DNA of 64,000 nt from Rhodalgimonas zhirmunskyi (GCA_030848925.1 JANFFA010000001.1:310001-374000), one strand, 5' to 3'; shown: positions 26,276 through 35,265, numbered from the stretch's first letter. Notes: generated from the sequence alone by a model not told the origin. Numbers and translations are program-made.

Positions 26276-27412
26276 TCAGAGAACGGTGCGTTCGATGAAC
26301 CACCAAGCCCCGACCAGCGCGATCGCGGTTGAGCCGGGAATGACCACGACCTGACGATACCAAGGCTTGTCGCGGAACCAGAAGCCAACAGTCAGGAAGG
26401 CGATTGCGATCACCGTGATCTGGCCCAGTTCGACGCCGACGTTGAAGCCCAGAAGCGCGGGAATGAAAGCATCCGTCGGCAGGCCGAACTCTTCGAGAAC
26501 CGAGGCAAAGCCAAGCCCGTGCAACAACCCGAACAGAAACACCACGACAGGACGCCATGGTGTGAGGTGATTGGTCAGGATGTTCTCAACTGCAATGTAG
26601 ACGATCGAAGCTGCGATCAGCGGCTCGACGATAGATCCCGGCACCACCACCCAGCCCAGCGCGCCAGCGGCAAGCGTGATCGTATGGGCGAGCGTGAAGG
26701 CCGTGACCTGCCAGAGGATGGGCCGCCAGCGCGCCGCAAGCAGGAACACCCCAAGCACGAACAAGATGTGATCGAGGCCCTTGGGAACAATATGATCGAA
26801 CCCGATCGGGATATATTCGGCAAAAGCCGCCCAACCCGAGCGCGCATCGCCCCCTGCGGCATGAAACGGCCCGGTCATCGCCCCGCCCGTAACCGTGCCG
26901 GTAAAGGGCTCTGCCACGCCGTTCTGTCGCACCACAAGCGTGCCGTATTCGGGCGCCCATCCCGTGCGCAGCATTGTCGTACCGGCAGGAAGCGGCGCGG
27001 AATAGATCAGCCGGGTCTGACGGGCGATTTCGGGGTTGCCGGGATCGAAGACTTCAGCCTCTTGATAAACCAGCGGAACCTCCTCGCCATCGGCCAAGAG
27101 GTGGAGTTTTGCGCTTAGCGCGCCCTGCCCCGCGCGAAACCGGTCCAGCAGCGCCTCGGGCGAGAGTGCGCGCAGCGCGTCGTAATCGGCGACGTTAGGG
27201 GCGGCGTTGGTATCGGTAAGGTCGCGCAGATCGATACCGGCCAGCATCGCTTCGAGATTAACGTCATATTCCAGTCGCAGCTCGTCGGGCGCGCCCTCAA
27301 CCGGAGCGATGTTGAGGATCGAGGGAAACACCTCGTGCGCGGCGGCCACATTGGCGTGAGCGAACAAGAAAACACTTGCGATCAGCCCGGTGATCAGGCG
27401 CAGTGCCCGCAT
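26276..27412 (-). CDS. HupE/UreJ-like membrane protein
   Basis: Membrane protein of about 378 residues. A signal peptide (residues 1-25, ending NVAAA) leads into a periplasmic N-terminal domain of about 190 residues beginning HEVFPS. Six to seven membrane helices follow, from about residue 200, with GLDHILFVLGVFLLA, TLAHTITLAAGAL and LLHGLGFASVL, the His-rich segments of the HupE/UreJ_2 family. HupE and UreJ proteins move nickel or cobalt, but the metal here is unproven. The ATG at 27412 shares the bases CATG with the start of the divergent DUF4198 gene. An in-frame start at 27475 is possible but would displace the signal peptide. Confidence 0.85.
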   Translation of the reverse strand: MRALRLITGLIASVFLFAHANVAAAHEVFPSILNIAPVEGAPDELRLEYDVNLEAMLAGIDLRDLTDTNAAPNVADYDALRALSPEALLDRFRAGQGALSAKLHLLADGEEVPLVYQEAEVFDPGNPEIARQTRLIYSAPLPAGTTMLRTGWAPEYGTLVVRQNGVAEPFTGTVTGGAMTGPFHAAGGDARSGWAAFAEYIPIGFDHIVPKGLDHILFVLGVFLLAARWRPILWQVTAFTLAHTITLAAGALGWVVVPGSIVEPLIAASIVYIAVENILTNHLTPWRPVVVFLFGLLHGLGFASVLEEFGLPTDAFIPALLGFNVGVELGQITVIAIAFLTVGFWFRDKPWYRQVVVIPGSTAIALVGAWWFIERTVL

Positions 27413-28274
27413 GAAAAATACTGTCCTGTCGGCCAAAGCCTCGCCCTTTCCGTGTCTTCTTTTCACCGCCGTCACGCTGCTTGTCGCATCTGTGTTGGCC
27501 CGCCCCGTGATGGCGCATGAATTCTGGATCGATCCACTTGCCTACCAAGTCGATCCCGGTGTGCCAGCTACCGCCAATCTGCGCAATGGCGAGATGTTTC
27601 ACGGCGTCAATATCGCGCGGTTTTCGGACCGGTTCGAGCGGCTGGAATGGGCGCGCGGCGATGAGACGCACATGATTCCCGGGCGCGATGGCGACCGGCC
27701 GGCCTTTGTGCTTGCCGATCCGGGCCCCGGGCTGACCACGCTTCTTTACGTGTCGAGCGGAGACAAGCTGATCTATGACAGCTGGGAGATTTTCGAGCGT
27801 TTCACGCGCGACAAGGGCTTTCCCGGCGCGGTGGCACGCCATGACGCGCGCGGCCTGCCGCGCGAAAACGTGAGTGAAGAGTACTATCGTTTCTGCAAGG
27901 CGCTGGTCGCCGTAGGCGACGGGCGCGGCGCGGATCGCTTTCGCGGCATGCGGGCCGAAATCGTGGCGCTTGGCAATCCCTACAGCGATGATCCAGCACA
28001 GGGCCTGAAGGTGCGCATCCTTCAGGACGGTGTGCCGCGCGCCGGTGCGTTTCTCGACGTGTTTCGCCGTGATCCCGCCGTCGGCGTCGATAAAACCCAC
28101 ATGCAGGCGGATGCGCATGGCGAGGTGAGCGTGCCTTTGGTGCCCGGGTCGGATTACATGCTGAGCGCGGTGATGCTGCGCGAGGGGGCGGCCCCAACTG
28201 ACCCCGGCGCGCCGATGTGGGAAAGCGACTGGGCCTCTTTGACCTTCGCCGTGCCGGAAAAACCGCTGGAGTGA
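27411..28274 (+). CDS. DUF4198-type exported protein
   Basis: Periplasmic protein, about 287 residues. A long signal peptide (about 1-35, ending ARPVMA) is followed by HEFWIDPLAYQVDPG, the typical opening of DUF4198 proteins, a family often found near nickel or cobalt uptake genes. The C-terminal part (about 205-280) reads like an Ig-type carboxypeptidase-regulatory domain (GLKVRILQDGVPRAG). An in-frame GTG at 27390 is an alternative start. The divergent HupE-like gene begins at the same CATG, so the two genes have no space between them. A joint role in metal uptake is inference. Confidence 0.82.
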   Translation: MKNTVLSAKASPFPCLLFTAVTLLVASVLARPVMAHEFWIDPLAYQVDPGVPATANLRNGEMFHGVNIARFSDRFERLEWARGDETHMIPGRDGDRPAFVLADPGPGLTTLLYVSSGDKLIYDSWEIFERFTRDKGFPGAVARHDARGLPRENVSEEYYRFCKALVAVGDGRGADRFRGMRAEIVALGNPYSDDPAQGLKVRILQDGVPRAGAFLDVFRRDPAVGVDKTHMQADAHGEVSVPLVPGSDYMLSAVMLREGAAPTDPGAPMWESDWASLTFAVPEKPLE

Positions 28275-28409
28275 TCCACCAAGCCGATCCCGCCGCGAGG
28301 CGCCTGTTCAGGTGATCTGCTGACAGGCGGCCACCGAAATCAGACGCGCCGGTTTGCATGGATGGCAAAGACGGCTTGCCCTTCGCCGGGCTTCATCCCA
28401 TGAAGAGGC

Positions 28410-29303
28410 ATGAGCGCGTCACCTGATATCCTGTGCATTGGTTCTGTCCTTTGGGACATCGTTGGCCGTGCGCCCAGCCACATGCGCCAAGGCAGCGACG
28501 TGCCGGGCCGGATCACCCGCCTGCCCGGGGGCGTGGCGATGAATATCGCGATGACCTTGGCGCGCTTCGGGTTGCGGCCTGCGTTGTTGTCTGTCGTCGG
28601 GCGTGACCCCGAGGGGGATGAACTGGTCGCGCGGGCCGAGGCGATGGGGCTTTCGGTGGCGCATCTTTATCGCTCGGATGATCTTCCTACAGATCGCTAC
28701 ATGGCGGTCGAGGGGGCCAATGGCCTGATCGCGGCGATTGCGGATGCGCATTCTCTGGAGCAGGCCGGGGCCAAGATCCTTGCGCCGTTGGTGAATGGCC
28801 CGCTGGGGTCCGCCGCTGCGCCCTACGAGGGGCTTGTTGCGCTTGACGGCAACCTGACGCTTGCCCTGCTCGAAGATATCGCCGCCGCACCGGCCTTTGC
28901 CCGGGCCGACCTGCGCGTGGCGCCGGCCTCCCCGGGGAAGGCCGAGCGGCTTTTGCCGTTCCTTCAACATGGGCGCGCGGTGCTCTACGTGAATTGCGAA
29001 GAGGCAGGGCTGCTGTGCAAGCGCGAGTTTGCCACGTCGAGAGCCGCTGTTGAGGGCCTGCTGGCGCGCGGCGCACGGCGGGTGCTGGTGACGGATGGCG
29101 GGCGCGCTTCGGCCGAGGGAACCCAGGACGGGATCATCGAAAGAACGCCCCCCGAGGTGATGGTCACACGGGTGACCGGCGCGGGCGATACCTTCATGGC
29201 CGCGCATATCGCCGCGGAGGCGCGCGGCGCAGGCCGCGAAGAGGCGCTTGAAGCCGCGCTGAAGGCGGCGGCAGACTACGTATCAGGAGAGATCGGCACA
29301 TGA
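28410..29303 (+). CDS. psuK: PfkB family pseudouridine kinase
   Basis: Sugar kinase of the ribokinase family, 297 residues, expected to phosphorylate pseudouridine to its 5'-monophosphate. The N-terminal strand DILCIGSVLWDIVGRA, the glycine-rich LPGGVAMNIAMTLAR near 46-60 and the catalytic TGAGDTF at 256-262 define the family. Substrate assignment rests on the four-base overlap with the PsuG gene just downstream, the usual partner in pseudouridine breakdown. GAAGAGG lies just before the ATG. Confidence 0.88.
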   Translation: MSASPDILCIGSVLWDIVGRAPSHMRQGSDVPGRITRLPGGVAMNIAMTLARFGLRPALLSVVGRDPEGDELVARAEAMGLSVAHLYRSDDLPTDRYMAVEGANGLIAAIADAHSLEQAGAKILAPLVNGPLGSAAAPYEGLVALDGNLTLALLEDIAAAPAFARADLRVAPASPGKAERLLPFLQHGRAVLYVNCEEAGLLCKREFATSRAAVEGLLARGARRVLVTDGGRASAEGTQDGIIERTPPEVMVTRVTGAGDTFMAAHIAAEARGAGREEALEAALKAAADYVSGEIGT

Positions 29304-30220
29304 TCGAAATGGTGTATTCCCCCGAAGTCGAAGCGGCCCGGGCCAGCGGCGCGCCGCTGGTGGCGCTGGAATCGACGATCATCACCCACGGTATGCCATG
29401 GCCACAGAACGCCGAGGTCGCGCGCGCCGTCGAGGACGAGGTGCGCGCAGCAGGCGCGGTGCCGGCAACGATGGCGGTGCTGGACGGGCGGTTACATGTC
29501 GGCCTGCGTGAGGAAGAGCTTGTCGCGCTGGCACAGGCCAAGGATGTGGCCAAGCTGAGCCGCGCTGACCTCGCCGCGTGCATGGCGACGGGTGGCACCG
29601 GGGCCACGACCGTGGCCGCGACAATGATCGCCGCGCGGCTGGCCGGGATCGCGGTTTTCGCCACCGGCGGCATCGGTGGCGTCCATCGCGGCGCGGAGCA
29701 AAGCTTTGACATTTCCGCCGACCTTCAGGAATTGGCGCAAACCCCGGTGACGGTGGTGGCGGCAGGGGCGAAAGCGATCCTCGATCTGGAAAAGACATGG
29801 GAGGTGCTGGAAACGCTGGGCGTTCCCGTCATCGCCTATGGTCAGGACGTGTTGCCGGCCTTCTGGTCCTCGCGCTCGACGCACCCTGCCCCGCTGCGCA
29901 TGGACAACGCGGCTTTGATCGCGCGTGCGCACCTGATGCGCGTCGAAATGGGCCTGCCGGGCGGCCAACTGATTGCCAACCCTGTGCCCGTGGCCGACGA
30001 GATCGCACAAGAGGACATGACCCCAGTCATCGCCACGGCGCTTTCCGAGGCCGAGGCACAGGGCGTGCGCGGCAAAGCCGTGACACCCTTCCTTCTGGGC
30101 CGGATTTTCGAGCTGACCGAGGGCCGCTCGCTCACGGCCAATATCGCGCTGGTCAAGAACAACGCCCGACTGGCGGCACGGATCGCGAAAGAGATGAGCG
30201 ACAAGAGTGCCGCAAATTGA
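29300..30220 (+). CDS. psuG: Pseudouridine-5'-phosphate glycosidase
   Basis: Cleaves pseudouridine 5'-phosphate to uracil and ribose 5-phosphate, 306 residues. Family segments are LESTIITHGMPWPQN near 24-38, MATGGTGATTVAATM near 95-109 and FATGGIGGVHRG near 117-128, with active-site lysine and metal ligands in this region. It is translationally coupled to psuK (ATGA). Together they salvage pseudouridine from RNA turnover. Confidence 0.95.
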   Translation: MIEMVYSPEVEAARASGAPLVALESTIITHGMPWPQNAEVARAVEDEVRAAGAVPATMAVLDGRLHVGLREEELVALAQAKDVAKLSRADLAACMATGGTGATTVAATMIAARLAGIAVFATGGIGGVHRGAEQSFDISADLQELAQTPVTVVAAGAKAILDLEKTWEVLETLGVPVIAYGQDVLPAFWSSRSTHPAPLRMDNAALIARAHLMRVEMGLPGGQLIANPVPVADEIAQEDMTPVIATALSEAEAQGVRGKAVTPFLLGRIFELTEGRSLTANIALVKNNARLAARIAKEMSDKSAAN

Positions 30221-30328
30221 GGCATAAGTCTCTCGAACGGGTGGAAATCGACCATACCGGTGATTGCCGCCCGCACCATTCGCGCCTATGTGATTAAGGA
30301 TAGACCCTCTGGGCCAAATTGACCTGAC

Positions 30329-31090
30329 ATGACAAGCCTGCACGAGATTCCCGATCCGACCCCGCGCCGCCGGGCTCGGCCATTCGCTTGGCTCAGGAAC
30401 AATTTCCTGACCGGGCTCGTCGTCGTAGTGCCGATTGCCATCACCATGTGGCTAATCTGGACCTTCGTCGGCTGGATCGACAGTTGGGTCTTGCCCTTCG
30501 TGCCGGGCAAGTATCACCCTGACGTCCTGATCAACCGCTGGTTCGGCGGGCAGGCGTGGTTCCAGTGGCTGTTCGGAACCGAGGATGTGCATGTGAACAT
30601 TCGCGGCCTTGGGGTCGTGGTGTTCCTGATCTTCACCGTGATCGTCGGCTGGCTGGCAAAGGGTTTCATCGGGCGCCGGTTTTTGGCCTATGGCGAAAGC
30701 CTTGTCGATCGAATGCCGGTGGTGCGCTCGCTTTACAATGGCATCAAGCAGATCGCGGAGACCGTTTTTGCCACATCGAACGAGGCCAAGTTCGACAAGG
30801 CCTGCCTCGTGGAGTATCCGCGCAAGGGGATCTGGGCCATCGCCTTCATCTCGACCCGGGCCAAGGGTGAAATCGCCGCCAAGGTACCGGTGGATGAAGA
30901 GGTCGTCTCGGTCTTCCTGCCAACGACGCCGAACCCGACCAGCGGATTCCTTCTGTTCGTGCCGCGCCATTCGGTGGTGGAACTAGAGATGTCGGTCGAG
31001 GATGCGGCCAAACTGGTGATCTCGGCGGGGTTGGTCTATCCTAACTCCAAGGACCCGAGCACGCCGCCCCCCGCTTCACAGAAGTCCTGA
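30329..31090 (+). CDS. DUF502 domain membrane protein
   Basis: Product of 253 residues with two membrane segments near the N-terminus: LTGLVVVVPIAITMWLIWTF at about 29-48 and VVVFLIFTVIVGWLA at about 92-106. Between them lies a short exported stretch. The soluble C-terminal half includes RMPVVRSLYNGIKQIAETVF, the most conserved part of DUF502. The function is unknown. It ends just before two copies of the double-hairpin repeat. Confidence 0.88.
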   Translation: MTSLHEIPDPTPRRRARPFAWLRNNFLTGLVVVVPIAITMWLIWTFVGWIDSWVLPFVPGKYHPDVLINRWFGGQAWFQWLFGTEDVHVNIRGLGVVVFLIFTVIVGWLAKGFIGRRFLAYGESLVDRMPVVRSLYNGIKQIAETVFATSNEAKFDKACLVEYPRKGIWAIAFISTRAKGEIAAKVPVDEEVVSVFLPTTPNPTSGFLLFVPRHSVVELEMSVEDAAKLVISAGLVYPNSKDPSTPPPASQKS

Positions 31091-31110
31091 CACCGATCAT
31101 CTTTCGGGGC

Positions 31111-31154
31111 GAATTCTTTCAAAGAATTCGATCAAAAATCCTGCGAGGATTTTT
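31111..31154. repeat. Double-hairpin repeat, copy 2
   Basis: GAATTCTTTCAAAGAATTC (31111-31129), spacer GATC, then a hairpin with arms AAAAATCCT and AGGATTTTT (31134-31154). The arms carry compensating changes relative to copy 1, so pairing is preserved. It lies 20 bases after the DUF502 stop. Confidence 0.8.
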
Positions 31155-31208
31155 GGGCCGCCTTGAACGCCCTCGCGGTTTACAGGGCATGGCGCCGACG
31201 GCGGCCCT

Positions 31209-31252
31209 GAAGTCTTGGCAAGACTTCAGACAAAAATCTTTGCAAGATTTTT
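31209..31252. repeat. Double-hairpin repeat, copy 3
   Basis: GAAGTCTTGGCAAGACTTC (31209-31227), spacer AGAC, then a hairpin with arms AAAAATCTT and AAGATTTTT (31232-31252). It lies 33 bases after the stop of the minus-strand patatin gene. Between copies 2 and 3, GGGCCGCC (31155-31162) pairs with GGCGGCCC (31200-31207), so the whole stretch 31111-31253 may form one structure. Confidence 0.75.
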
Positions 31253-31285
31253 TAAGGCGACGCGTCGCGGCCTTTGGCAACACTC

Positions 31286-32287
31286 TTAGTCGAAAATGTC
31301 GTCGAGATTGGCCGAAGGCATCTTGCCAAGCTTTCCGGCATGGTCTTCCAAAAACCCATCGGCGGCGCGGCGACCGGCGGCTTTCAGTTCCAGCATGACC
31401 TGTGGCATGGGCAGCATCTTGGTGGCGACGGACAGCTCGTTCATCAGCGCGTCATCGGCGATCATGTGGATATAGAGCCGCTTCAGCGCCCCCTCTTTCA
31501 CCGCGCCCTGATCGAGTAGACGCTGCGCGAACTCGATCGCGCGCAACTCGCGCAGAAGGGCGGAGTTGAACGACACCTCGTTGATGCGGTTGCGTATATC
31601 GGCCGGGGATTTCGGCACCTCGTCGCGCCTGAGCGGGTTGATGTTGACGATCACGATATCGGGCGGAAGATCCTCACGATAAAGCGGAAACAGCGGCGGG
31701 TTGCCGGAATAACCGCCGTCCCAGTACGCCTCTTCACCGATTTCGACGGCGCGAAAGACAGTCGGCAGACAAGCCGAAGCCATGATCGCTTCGGGGCCGA
31801 TCTCGTCGCCGCTGAACACCCGCACCTTACCGGTGCGCACATTCGTTGCCCCCACGAACAAAGGCGGCCCGTCGGCATGGCAGACCTTCTCGAAATCGAA
31901 TTTCTCGACGATGCGGCGCAGCGGGTTCTCGTAAAACGGGCCGGTCGCGTAAGGTGACACCATCCGTTCCCAGCTTTCAGCTACGAAGAACGGCAGCGAG
32001 ACCCCCATCATATGGCTGATCTGGCTCATCCCCATCCATTCCGGCATGCCCGGAAGGTCGATCGCGCCCATCTGTTCCCAGACCCAATCGAGGTTGTCTC
32101 GCGCGTCCTCAACCCCTCCCCGCATCAACCCGGCTTTCAGCGCCGCGCCATTCAAGGCCCCTGCCGAGGTGCCCGAGATCGCGGCAATCTCGATCTCGGG
32201 CTCATCGAGCAGGCGGTCGATCACGCCCCATGTGAACGCGCCATGTGCGCCCCCGCCCTGCAGGGCAAGGTTGATGCGGGTTGTCAT
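31286..32287 (-). CDS. Patatin-like phospholipase family protein
   Basis: Cytoplasmic lipid acyl hydrolase, 333 residues. The oxyanion loop GGGAHG is at 11-16, the nucleophile S41 lies in GTSAG (39-43), and the catalytic aspartate D190 lies in WDGG, so the Ser-Asp dyad is complete. AAGGA lies before the ATG at 32287. It starts 10 bases after the bdhA stop, and the pairing suggests a link to polyhydroxybutyrate or granule lipid metabolism. That link is inferred from context only. Confidence 0.9.
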   Translation of the reverse strand: MTTRINLALQGGGAHGAFTWGVIDRLLDEPEIEIAAISGTSAGALNGAALKAGLMRGGVEDARDNLDWVWEQMGAIDLPGMPEWMGMSQISHMMGVSLPFFVAESWERMVSPYATGPFYENPLRRIVEKFDFEKVCHADGPPLFVGATNVRTGKVRVFSGDEIGPEAIMASACLPTVFRAVEIGEEAYWDGGYSGNPPLFPLYREDLPPDIVIVNINPLRRDEVPKSPADIRNRINEVSFNSALLRELRAIEFAQRLLDQGAVKEGALKRLYIHMIADDALMNELSVATKMLPMPQVMLELKAAGRRAADGFLEDHAGKLGKMPSANLDDIFD

Positions 32288-32297
32288 GATATGGTCC

Positions 32298-33083
32298 TTA
32301 CTGCGCCGTCCAGCCGCCATCGACCGAGATCGTCGTGCCGGTGATCTGATCGGCGGCTGCCGAGCAGAGGAACGCCGTGATGCCGCCGATTTCCTCGACC
32401 GTGGCGAATTCCTTCGACGGTTGCTTGGCGAGGATCACCTTCTCGATCACTTCGGCCTCGGTCATGTCGTATTCCTTGGCGGTGTCGGGGATCTGCGCTT
32501 CGACCAGCGGGGTTTTCACGTAGCCGGGACAGATCGCGTTGCAAGTGATCTTGTCCTTGGCGGTTTCCAGCGCGGTCACCTTGGTCATCCCAACGACGCC
32601 ATGTTTGGCCGCGACGTAGGCCACCTTGAAAGGCGAGGCGCGCAATCCATGCGCCGAGGCGATGTTGATCACCCTGCCCCAGCCCGCCTTGCGCATCACC
32701 GGCAGCGCCGCGGCGGTGGTGTGGAAGGCCGAGCTGAGGTTGATGGCGATGATTGCGTTCCACTTGTCGATCGGAAAATCGGGGATCGGCGCGACATGCT
32801 GGATACCCGCGTTGTTGACCAGGATATCGCAGGCCCCGGCCTTTTCGATCAGCGCGCGGCAGTCTTCGGCCTTGGACATGTCGGCCTGAATATAGCGGGC
32901 CTTCACACCATGCTCTTTGGCGATGCTTTCGGCGATGGCGTGATCGTCCTCGGTGTCCGAGAAGGAATTGACGACGATATCGGCGCCCGCGCGGGCCAGT
33001 TCATGGGCAATGCCAAGACCGATTCCCGAGGTGGAGCCGGTGATGACGGCGGTTTTGCCTTCGAGCGACATGGTAAGTGACAT
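32298..33083 (-). CDS. bdhA: 3-Hydroxybutyrate dehydrogenase
   Basis: Short-chain dehydrogenase interconverting 3-hydroxybutyrate and acetoacetate with NAD, 261 residues. The NAD loop TGSTSGIG is at 15-22, NNAG at 90-93, and the catalytic triad is S143, Y156 and K160 (YVAAK). The HGLRASPFK segment and the C-terminal GGWTAQ are typical of the PHB-cycle enzyme. AGGAGA lies 7 bases before the ATG at 33083. It is co-transcribed with the patatin gene. Confidence 0.94.
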   Translation of the reverse strand: MSLTMSLEGKTAVITGSTSGIGLGIAHELARAGADIVVNSFSDTEDDHAIAESIAKEHGVKARYIQADMSKAEDCRALIEKAGACDILVNNAGIQHVAPIPDFPIDKWNAIIAINLSSAFHTTAAALPVMRKAGWGRVINIASAHGLRASPFKVAYVAAKHGVVGMTKVTALETAKDKITCNAICPGYVKTPLVEAQIPDTAKEYDMTEAEVIEKVILAKQPSKEFATVEEIGGITAFLCSAAADQITGTTISVDGGWTAQ

Positions 33084-33231
33084 GGGATGTCTCCTGTGAC
33101 TGGGAATGCTGCGTTTGCGAAATAACCTAGGGAGGCCGGTCCCGAATGCGAAGGGGAATCGGCGCAATGTAATGAGAAAGTAATCTTCAGGGCGACAAGT
33201 GGCGCGCGCCCCGGCCAGCCAGCGATATGCC

Positions 33232-33309
33232 CCAAAAAAAACGCCGGCACGAAGCCGGCGTTAAGTTATTGAGGCAGGTTTCATACAGGCAAGAAACCTA
33301 TCGAGCAGT
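33232..33309 (-). ncRNA. Candidate small RNA with its own promoter and terminator
   Basis: On the minus strand a promoter (TTGGCG, 17 bases, TATAAA at 33344-33316) precedes a predicted transcript of about 75-80 bases. It contains a hairpin with arms AGGTTTC and GAAACCT and ends in the perfect terminator stem AACGCCGGC/GCCGGCGTT followed by seven or more T. No minus-strand gene lies upstream that would need this terminator. There is no good ribosome site or reading frame. No known RNA family was recognised. Confidence 0.55.
33240..33262 (-). terminator. Strong orphan terminator on the minus strand
   Basis: AACGCCGGC (33240-33248) pairs perfectly with GCCGGCGTT (33254-33262) across a five-base loop. 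On the minus strand it runs into seven or more T (33240-33234). The nearest coding gene it could serve on that strand is kilobases away, so it points to a local transcript. Confidence 0.85.
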
Positions 33310-33315
33310 GACCCC

Positions 33316-33344
33316 TTTATAAGCAATCGGGCGCCGTGCGCCAA
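33316..33344 (-). promoter_or_regulatory. Sigma-70-like promoter of the candidate small RNA
   Basis: TTGGCG (33344-33339) and TATAAA (33321-33316) are separated by exactly 17 bases on the minus strand. The predicted start is near 33309, which fits the hairpin and terminator that follow. Confidence 0.5.
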
Positions 33345-33423
33345 GCTAAAAGTTTGATAACACGTGAAACCCTCGTTACGGTCTGGGCAAGAAAAACAAG
33401 GGCAGAGCGGGATTGTTGCGAAT

Positions 33424-35265
33424 ATGAGATCAGAATATTTCCGCCGATCCGGGCGCTGGTCAGCGCCGATCAGGGCGATTCTTTCCACCGGTTTCAGTGC
33501 CGTTTTCAGCGTCGGAATGGCATTTGCAGAGCCGCAGCACGGGCTATCTATGTATGGCACCCCTGCCCTTCCACCCGATTTTGTGTCCCTCCCCTACGCC
33601 GACCCCGCCGCGCCCAAGGGCGGGCGAATCGCTTTGGGCAATACCGGCGGCTTCGACAGCCTCAATCCCTTCGTCCTGAAGGGCAGCGCGCCGTGGCAGT
33701 TGAGCGGCCTCGCTTACGAAAGTTTGATGGCGCGAAACTATGACGAGCCTTTTGCGCTCTACGGGCTGCTTGCCGAAACGATCGAGGTGGGGCCGAATCG
33801 GGAATGGGTGGAATTCACCCTGCGCCCCGAGGCCCGATTCTCGGACGGGAGTCCGGTCACGATCGAGGATGTGATCTGGTCTTACGAAACATTGGGCACC
33901 AAGGGGCACCCCCGCTACCTCGGATTCTGGACCAAGGTCGACAAGATCGAACAGACCGGGGAGCGCCGGGTGAAACTCTGGTTCAACGAGGCGGATCGGG
34001 AACTGGCCCTGCTGGCCGGGATGCGCCCCGTCCTGCAAAAAGCGCAGTGGCAGGACAAGGAGTTCGCGAGCGGCGGGCTGAACGATATTCCCGTCGGCAC
34101 CGGCCCCTATGTGGTGCAGGATTTCGAGCCGGGAAAATACGTGACGCTGGCGCGCAACCCGCAGTATTGGGCGCGGGACCTGCCCATCATGCGCGGGCGC
34201 GCCAATTTCGATGAAATCCGGCTTGAGTACTTCGGCGATGCGCAGGTGAAGTTCGAGGCCTTCAAGGCCGGCGCACTGTCGGCGGTGCGTGAATGGAACG
34301 CGGACGCTTGGGCCAACCAGTATGATTTCCCACGCGTGCAATCGGGTGAGGTGGTCAAGACCGAGATTCCGGATGGCAAACCCTCGGGTATCACCGGCCT
34401 CGTGATGAATACGCGCCGCGCTCCGTTCGATGACTGGCGCGTGCGGCAGGCGATGATCCTTGCTTTCAACTTCGAATACATGAACGACACCATTACCGGC
34501 GGCGCGCAGCAGCGGATCACTTCGTATTTCTCGGGCACCGATCTGGGCATGCGCCCCGGCCCGGCCGAGGGCCGGGTGCGTGACCTATTGGCGCCGTTTG
34601 CAGACACGCTGCCCCCCGGCACGCTAGAAGGGTATGAACTGCCCGAAGGCGACGGCACCGCGCGCAACCGGCGCAACCTGCGCCGCGCCTTGAAACTGCT
34701 GGCCGAGGCCGGCTGGGCACCGCAGGAGGGCATCCTGCGCAATCCCCAAGGCCAGCCCTTCGAATTCAGCATTCTGCTGCCGCAGGGCGCGGGCGAAAAT
34801 CAGAGCTTTGCCACCATCTTTGTCGAGGCGCTCACACGGATCGGCATCAACGCGCGGGTCGATACCGTCGACAGCGCGCAGTATTTTGCCCGGCTACAGA
34901 ATTTCGATTTCGACATGACCGATATCCGGCGCGGGTTTTCCCTGTCTCCTGGCAACGAGCAGCGGCTTTACTGGGGGTCCGAGGGCGTGGATCAGCCCGG
35001 ATCGCGCAACCTGATGGGCGTGGCACAACCCGCTGCCGACGCGATGATCGATCGGATGGTCAGCACCGATGACCCCGAGGAATTCACCGCCGCCGTACGC
35101 GCGCTGGACCGGATCCTGATGGCCGGGCGCTACGTGATTCCGACCTATTCCTATGGCGTTGGTCGGATCGCTCATGTGCGGCAGATGAAACATCCCGCCC
35201 ATACCCCCGTTTATGGCGATGGCCCGTGGTTCATGCCGGATGTCTGGTGGTGGTCTGACGATTGA
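33424..35265 (+). CDS. Extracellular solute-binding protein family 5 (YejA-like)
   Basis: Periplasmic binding protein of an oligopeptide-type ABC transporter, 613 residues. A basic N-terminus and hydrophobic core (about 1-35, ending GMAFA) form the signal peptide. The mature part opens HGLSMYGTPALP and has RPEARFSDGSPVTIEDV near 140, the family-5 signature region. Length and segments such as LMGVAQPAADAMID fit the YejA/microcin C subgroup. The ATG at 33424 is favoured because it gives the signal peptide. No permease or ATPase genes adjoin, so its partners must lie elsewhere. Confidence 0.88.
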   Translation: MRSEYFRRSGRWSAPIRAILSTGFSAVFSVGMAFAEPQHGLSMYGTPALPPDFVSLPYADPAAPKGGRIALGNTGGFDSLNPFVLKGSAPWQLSGLAYESLMARNYDEPFALYGLLAETIEVGPNREWVEFTLRPEARFSDGSPVTIEDVIWSYETLGTKGHPRYLGFWTKVDKIEQTGERRVKLWFNEADRELALLAGMRPVLQKAQWQDKEFASGGLNDIPVGTGPYVVQDFEPGKYVTLARNPQYWARDLPIMRGRANFDEIRLEYFGDAQVKFEAFKAGALSAVREWNADAWANQYDFPRVQSGEVVKTEIPDGKPSGITGLVMNTRRAPFDDWRVRQAMILAFNFEYMNDTITGGAQQRITSYFSGTDLGMRPGPAEGRVRDLLAPFADTLPPGTLEGYELPEGDGTARNRRNLRRALKLLAEAGWAPQEGILRNPQGQPFEFSILLPQGAGENQSFATIFVEALTRIGINARVDTVDSAQYFARLQNFDFDMTDIRRGFSLSPGNEQRLYWGSEGVDQPGSRNLMGVAQPAADAMIDRMVSTDDPEEFTAAVRALDRILMAGRYVIPTYSYGVGRIAHVRQMKHPAHTPVYGDGPWFMPDVWWWSDD

